A stretch of 27,508 bases of DNA from Ferrimonas sp044433165 (lineage in GTDB: Bacteria > Pseudomonadota > Gammaproteobacteria > Enterobacterales > Shewanellaceae). The notes below the pieces were generated by a model. It was not told where the DNA came from. It saw only the letters and a list, made by a program, of their open reading frames with translations, and did no database searches. The stretch lies in NCBI GenBank assembly GCA_044433165.1, contig JAWXTX010000029.1, positions 1 through 27,508 on the forward strand, given 5' to 3'. Every line of letters starts with the position of its first letter. Within the stretch, counting starts at the first letter, position 1. Shown here one piece after another: positions 23,540-27,508 of the stretch. A program made the translations under genes and the position numbers.

Positions 23540-25615
23540 TCAATAATCGATATGGCGCCGATAAGGAGGCAGCGAGTCTAATAGCGCGTTGCCATAGCGC
23601 TTACTCACTAAGCGGCGATCAAGGATGGTGATCCTGCCATAATCTTGTTCGTTGCGCAGTAAGCGGCCGCACGCTTGTACTAATTTTTTTGCGGCATCTG
23701 GCACAGTTAATTGCAAAAAGGGATTTCCCCCTTTGGCTTTTACGTATTCCGAATGGGCTTGATCTACTGGTGATGTCGGCACGGAGAAGGGCAAACGGGT
23801 GATGATTAAGTTAGTGAGGTAGTCGCCGGGCAAGTCCATGCCTTCAGAAAAGCTGCTGGTACCTAATAAAATAGAGGCTTTGCCAGCATCAATGCGGGCT
23901 TTGTGTTGATCGATCAATTCTTGTCGAGGTGCTTCGCCTTGCACTAAAACAGGCAGACGTTTGAAGCGTCGCAACGATTCGGCCACCGCTTCCATTTGCC
24001 GGTAAGAGGTAAAAAGCACCAAGCTGGCTTGCTGCTCTTCAAGCAAGGTTGGGATAATTTGGTTTAACGCTTCGCCAAAATTAGGATCTGTTGGTTCACA
24101 GGGCATACTGGGTAAAAACAAGGTGGCGTTTTCAGCATAATTAAAGGGAGAAGGCAGATCCAAATAGCGAGTGCCGTCATCACTGCGTAGCCCTACTTGA
24201 TGACGGTAATGTTCAAAGTTACCCATCGCCATTAATGTGGCAGACATTAAGGCAACCCCTGCAGCCTTACTCCAGAGCAGATCTTCGAGCATAAAGCCGA
24301 TCTCAATAGGCGAGGCACACACCAAAAAATCATCTCGCTTGCCTTCGAGCTTTTCAATCCAACGCGCTTGCGGTGCTCCATGTTCTGGTACCGGTTTGGC
24401 CAGCATAACCCAAGTGCTTAATTGCGCTTCTAAGCGCTGTAAGGCATACCCTATATCGGCGACCATCGGTTCGGATTTTTGACTTTTTAAATCCCCTTCT
24501 TTGATCGACTCCATCAGCATTTGTTGCAGACGCGACAGCATTTTACTGGCATCGGTGGCCGATTTTTTTAGGTTGTCAGCCAAAACCATTAGCGCTTCTG
24601 GCAGCACGCCATTTGCAAAGCGATGGCGCAGTTCCTCATTATTAAACAGCGATAGGTTATTATCACAAAAGCTTTGAAGTTGTTGGATTCCCTCTAATTG
24701 CGCACTAATGGCACTGCTCAGTTCACTGGCACTGTTACTGGCCTTGTCGGACGCGAGTTCCTGTGCCAATTTGTGTGCCAGTTTATCCAGTTTGTGTAAC
24801 GCTTCCACAGAGGCTTTTAAGGGCGTGCTGGCGGCAGAAAAGTCTCGTGCCACATTCGGTAGATGGTGTGCTTCATCCAGTACGTAATACATACTGTCTG
24901 GATCTGGCAAGATCACCCCGCCGCCGAGTTCTAAATCGGCCAATAGCAAACTGTGGTTGATGATGAGCACATCCCAGCTGTCTAAATGGTCGCGGCTTTG
25001 ATGAAATGGGCACTGTTTATGAGAGGGCAACTGCCGATTGCAACTGTGTTTGTCAGAGGCGATTTGTTGCCACAAATAATCTGCCACCGGCTCTGGTACG
25101 GAATCCAGTTCGCCATTCCATTGCCCTTCATGGTACGCCTGATATAACCGTTGTAGTAACTGCACGTCGCCATCGGCGGGCTTTGCTTCAAATAGGGCTT
25201 GTTGATCTGGTGCGCTTTCTCCAACGAGTAGCTCTAACTTGGCTAGGCAAACATAACGTTGGCGTCCCTTGGCTAAGCCGTATTTAAAATTTAAACCACT
25301 GTGGCGTTGTAATAGCGGCAGATCTTTATTAACCAATTGTTCTTGTAATGCTACCGTGGCCGTTGAAATACAAATCTTTTTTCCTTCAGCTAAGGCTAAA
25401 GGTAAGGCGCCTAAGGCATAAGCGGGTGATTTGCCCGTGCCCGTGCCCGCTTGGCAAACCACAATACGGCGTTTGGGTTGGTAGCTGCCGGCAAACGTTT
25501 TTGCTATTTCAGCAATCAGGTAATTTTGCTCTTTACGGCGGACAAAGTTTGGTATGGCTTTGGCCAAATTATTGTAAGCAGTACGGGTGGTGGCTTTCAC
25601 TTTGTCGCTGAGCAT
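23540..25615 (-). CDS. dinG: ATP-dependent DNA helicase DinG
   Basis: A 691-residue XPD-like superfamily 2 helicase, which unwinds damaged or R-loop/G4-containing DNA 5' to 3'. It has Walker A AGTGTGKS (56-63), a DEAH box (247-250, VLDEAHHLPNVARDF), an SAT motif (LMSATLMAMGNF), and motif VI QACGRLLR near the C-terminus. DinG normally holds a 4Fe-4S cluster on four Cys. Here Cys123 (RYVCLAK), Cys192 (HSCN) and Cys202 (QCPF) are present, but the middle Cys of the CxxxxCxxxxxC set is absent: the stretch 193-201 reads NRQLPSHKQ and is one residue shorter than in E. coli. The frame is otherwise intact. The ATG at 25615 follows GGA. It heads a leftward operon and is divergent from polB across a LexA-like box. 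Confidence 0.94.
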   Translation of the reverse strand: MLSDKVKATTRTAYNNLAKAIPNFVRRKEQNYLIAEIAKTFAGSYQPKRRIVVCQAGTGTGKSPAYALGALPLALAEGKKICISTATVALQEQLVNKDLPLLQRHSGLNFKYGLAKGRQRYVCLAKLELLVGESAPDQQALFEAKPADGDVQLLQRLYQAYHEGQWNGELDSVPEPVADYLWQQIASDKHSCNRQLPSHKQCPFHQSRDHLDSWDVLIINHSLLLADLELGGGVILPDPDSMYYVLDEAHHLPNVARDFSAASTPLKASVEALHKLDKLAHKLAQELASDKASNSASELSSAISAQLEGIQQLQSFCDNNLSLFNNEELRHRFANGVLPEALMVLADNLKKSATDASKMLSRLQQMLMESIKEGDLKSQKSEPMVADIGYALQRLEAQLSTWVMLAKPVPEHGAPQARWIEKLEGKRDDFLVCASPIEIGFMLEDLLWSKAAGVALMSATLMAMGNFEHYRHQVGLRSDDGTRYLDLPSPFNYAENATLFLPSMPCEPTDPNFGEALNQIIPTLLEEQQASLVLFTSYRQMEAVAESLRRFKRLPVLVQGEAPRQELIDQHKARIDAGKASILLGTSSFSEGMDLPGDYLTNLIITRLPFSVPTSPVDQAHSEYVKAKGGNPFLQLTVPDAAKKLVQACGRLLRNEQDYGRITILDRRLVSKRYGNALLDSLPPYRRHIDY

Positions 25616-25645
25616 GGATTTTCCATAAAACGGGGCAGAGAATGG

Positions 25646-25661
25646 CTGTACATATTATCAG
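25646..25661. promoter_or_regulatory. LexA (SOS) box shared by dinG and polB
   Basis: CTGTACATATTATCAG matches the LexA consensus CTGTN8ACAG at seven of eight fixed positions, with an AT-rich centre. It is in the 66-bp region between divergent dinG and polB, both SOS genes in E. coli, and lies 30 bases from the dinG start and 20 from the polB start. Binding here could repress both. Confidence 0.8.
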
Positions 25662-25681
25662 TGGTTGTTGACAATAGGCAG

Positions 25682-27508
25682 ATGCAAAATGAAGTAATTG
25701 TCGAAGGCTGGCTATTGGGCCGCGAACAGCGCTCTACACCTAAAGGGTTAGAGTTGATCTACTGGTTAAGCGGCGCTACGGCGGCACGGTGTGTGGTGGT
25801 ACCAGCGCAGCCGTGGCAAGCCTTTGTTTTGGCTGAACAAGAAACACAATGGCGGCAATGGCTTGGTCATCGCCAAGGGTGGCGTTTGCAAGTTATCCCC
25901 GCTCAAGATTTCAGTGGTCGGCCGCAATTGGCGCTGTACGTATATCAACAAGCGTTATGGCACCAAGTGCAACAACAAGCAAGCAGTGCACATTGGCCAT
26001 TATTGGAGCGTGATATTCGAAGTTGCGATCGCTATTTGATGGAGCGTTTTATTCGCGGCGGCATGCAGGCGAAGCTCAACCAGAATCAAATTATTGCGGC
26101 CAAGCCGGGGAAACCCAGTCATTTGCCCAGCATGGTTTCTTTAGATCTTGAATGCCACCGTGATGGTTATCTTTACAGTATTGGCTTATACGCTGCGGCA
26201 GATAAGCGTGTGTTTATGATTGGTCCTGTCCCTGCCATATCGACGTCCACACCTCCTGCCACGTATTTAACTTATGTTGAAAACGAAGCGGCGCTGCTAA
26301 TGGCGTTGCTGGGTTGGTTTGAACAGTATGACCCTGACATTATCATCGGTTGGTCGGTGGCTCAGTTTGATTTGGCGTTATTGCAACGGCGAGCGCAGCA
26401 GCATCAATTACGGCTGACTTTAGGGCGCGATGGCAGTGAACCCAAATGGCACGAGCGCGCTGGCTCTGGGCGAGATTGTCATATTAGTGGCCGCTTGGTA
26501 TTAGATGGGATGGAATGGCTGCGGGCGGCTTTTTACCATTTTGACAGTTATGCCTTGGATAATGTGGCGTTTGCGTTATTAGGTGAAGGGAAAGCGTGTA
26601 TTGATCCGCCCAATCGATTGGCTGAAATTGAGCATAACTTTCATCACAATAAACCGGCTCTTGCGCATTACAATTTAAAAGATTGTGAATTGGTCTGGCG
26701 TATTTTTGAACACACTAAGTTGTTGGAATTTGTGCTGGCAAAGGGACAACTAACCGGTTTAGAACTCGATAGGCTCGGTGGCTCGGTAGCGGCGTTTACT
26801 TTTCGTTATTTACCTTTGTTGCATCGCGCGGGGTTTATTGCCCCAGATCTGGTACCAACTCAGATTGAACCCAGCCCCGGTGGCTATGTCATGAATTCCG
26901 TCCCCGGGCGTTTTAAACATGTTTTAGTTCTTGATTTTAAATCGCTTTATCCTTCAATTATTCGTACATTTTTAATTGATCCCATGGGCATGGTTTTGGG
27001 GGCAAAGGCCGCCGATGACGAGCGAATTAACGGTTTTTGTGGTGCGTACTTTCATCGCCAGCATCACCGTTTGCCCGCCCTTGTTGCAGAGCTTGCGGAA
27101 CAACGAGAGCAAGCAAAAGGCGCTAAAGATCAGCCTTTATCTCAAGCAATTAAAATTTTAATGAATTCTTTTTATGGCGTACTTGGGGCATCAGGGTGCC
27201 GGTTTCATCATCCGCATTTGGCCAGCTCCATTACGCTGCGTGGCCATCAAATTATGAAACGCACCTGTTATTGGATAGAGCAGCAGGGATATAAGGTGAT
27301 ATATGGCGATACCGACTCTCTTTTTGTTCACATTGGCGATGATCAATGCCCGAGCAGAGCGCAGCAGATTGGCCAACAATTGGTGCAGCAGGTAAACCAA
27401 TTATGGCAGCAACGCTTGGCGACCCAAGGGTTAACCAGTGCATTGGAACTGGAGTTTGAAACCCATTACCACCATTTTTTTATGCCGACCATACGGGGAT
27501 CTGAACAA
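25682..27508 (+). CDS. polB: DNA polymerase II (family B), 3' end cut by window
   Basis: The frame is open for 609 codons from ATG at 25682 to the window end; E. coli Pol II has 783, so about 170 residues are missing. It acts in translesion and restart synthesis after damage. The exonuclease domain has Exo I SLDLE (Asp155/Glu157, the same numbers as E. coli), Exo II with QFD (Asp230) and Exo III around YHFDSYALD (285-293). Polymerase motifs are A VLDFKSLYPSII (416-427), B KILMNSFYGVLGASG (491-505) and C YGDTDS (541-546). All expected catalytic acidic residues seen are present, so both activities should be intact. It is divergent from dinG over a LexA-like box. An alternative downstream start is unlikely because the N-terminal alignment already matches E. 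coli numbering. Confidence 0.96.
   Translation, partial: MQNEVIVEGWLLGREQRSTPKGLELIYWLSGATAARCVVVPAQPWQAFVLAEQETQWRQWLGHRQGWRLQVIPAQDFSGRPQLALYVYQQALWHQVQQQASSAHWPLLERDIRSCDRYLMERFIRGGMQAKLNQNQIIAAKPGKPSHLPSMVSLDLECHRDGYLYSIGLYAAADKRVFMIGPVPAISTSTPPATYLTYVENEAALLMALLGWFEQYDPDIIIGWSVAQFDLALLQRRAQQHQLRLTLGRDGSEPKWHERAGSGRDCHISGRLVLDGMEWLRAAFYHFDSYALDNVAFALLGEGKACIDPPNRLAEIEHNFHHNKPALAHYNLKDCELVWRIFEHTKLLEFVLAKGQLTGLELDRLGGSVAAFTFRYLPLLHRAGFIAPDLVPTQIEPSPGGYVMNSVPGRFKHVLVLDFKSLYPSIIRTFLIDPMGMVLGAKAADDERINGFCGAYFHRQHHRLPALVAELAEQREQAKGAKDQPLSQAIKILMNSFYGVLGASGCRFHHPHLASSITLRGHQIMKRTCYWIEQQGYKVIYGDTDSLFVHIGDDQCPSRAQQIGQQLVQQVNQLWQQRLATQGLTSALELEFETHYHHFFMPTIRGSEQ

Noticed and set aside
26976..27161. 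Short ORFs inside the last 1.8 kb
   Set aside because: They are other-frame readings of polB, whose frame is open from 25682 to the window end with all family motifs.
1..27508. CRISPR arrays, tRNA/rRNA genes, insertion sequences or phage genes
   Set aside because: No spaced direct repeats, RNA gene signatures, transposases or paired terminal repeats were seen on either strand.

Overview
The window looks like a chromosomal segment of a marine-type gammaproteobacterium, probably Alteromonadales (Shewanella/Ferrimonas-like). This is judged from gene content and protein character: a Lap/Bpf-type adhesin secretion operon, cydABX, the PriC, YccT and DUF2919 families, and SOS-linked dinG and polB. 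No tRNA, rRNA, CRISPR array, insertion sequence or phage gene was found. GC content looks even throughout, so nothing clearly marks a recently acquired island.

Layout: (1) 77-2209 (+), a YccS/YhfK-type FUSC membrane protein ending in a six-copy 9-bp tandem repeat. (2) 10325-2271 (-), a compact six-gene operon in the order membrane-fusion protein (LapC), TolC-like channel (LapE), OmpA-like lipoprotein, LapG periplasmic protease, LapD degenerate GGDEF/EAL receptor, LapB ABC exporter. It is the secretion and c-di-GMP-controlled release machinery for a giant biofilm adhesin, but the adhesin itself is not in the window. (3) 10555-11223 (-), a small protein with the layout of a DNA methyltransferase but without its catalytic motifs. 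(4) A 640-bp gene-free stretch, then 11864-14767 (+), cytochrome bd oxidase cydA-cydB-cydX, closed by a clear terminator. (5) 18010-14864 and 19107-18007 (-), an RND pump and its lipoprotein adaptor, divergent from a TetR regulator (19209-19820, +) across a shared palindrome. An outer-membrane beta-barrel gene (19849-20694, +) follows the regulator. (6) 25615-20768 (-), dinG helicase, TSUP permease, priC, a YccT-like (DUF2057) protein and a DUF2919 membrane protein in one run. (7) 25682-27508 (+), the first 609 codons of DNA polymerase II (polB), divergent from dinG across a shared LexA-like box.

How they work together: region 2 is an inside-out signalling module. LapD would hold LapG when c-di-GMP is high, sparing an adhesin exported by LapB-LapC-LapE. 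Region 4 is a high-affinity terminal oxidase. Region 5 is a self-regulated efflux locus. Regions 6 and 7 are linked by DNA damage: one SOS box lies between polB and an operon whose third gene, priC, acts in replication restart.

I see no wholly new multi-gene system. The items most worth a second look are the catalytically stripped methyltransferase-like protein, the adhesin-less Lap operon with its embedded OmpA-like lipoprotein, the SOS-headed dinG-TSUP-priC run, the DinG lacking one of the four expected iron-sulfur cysteines, and the duplicated C-terminal motif of the YccT-like protein.
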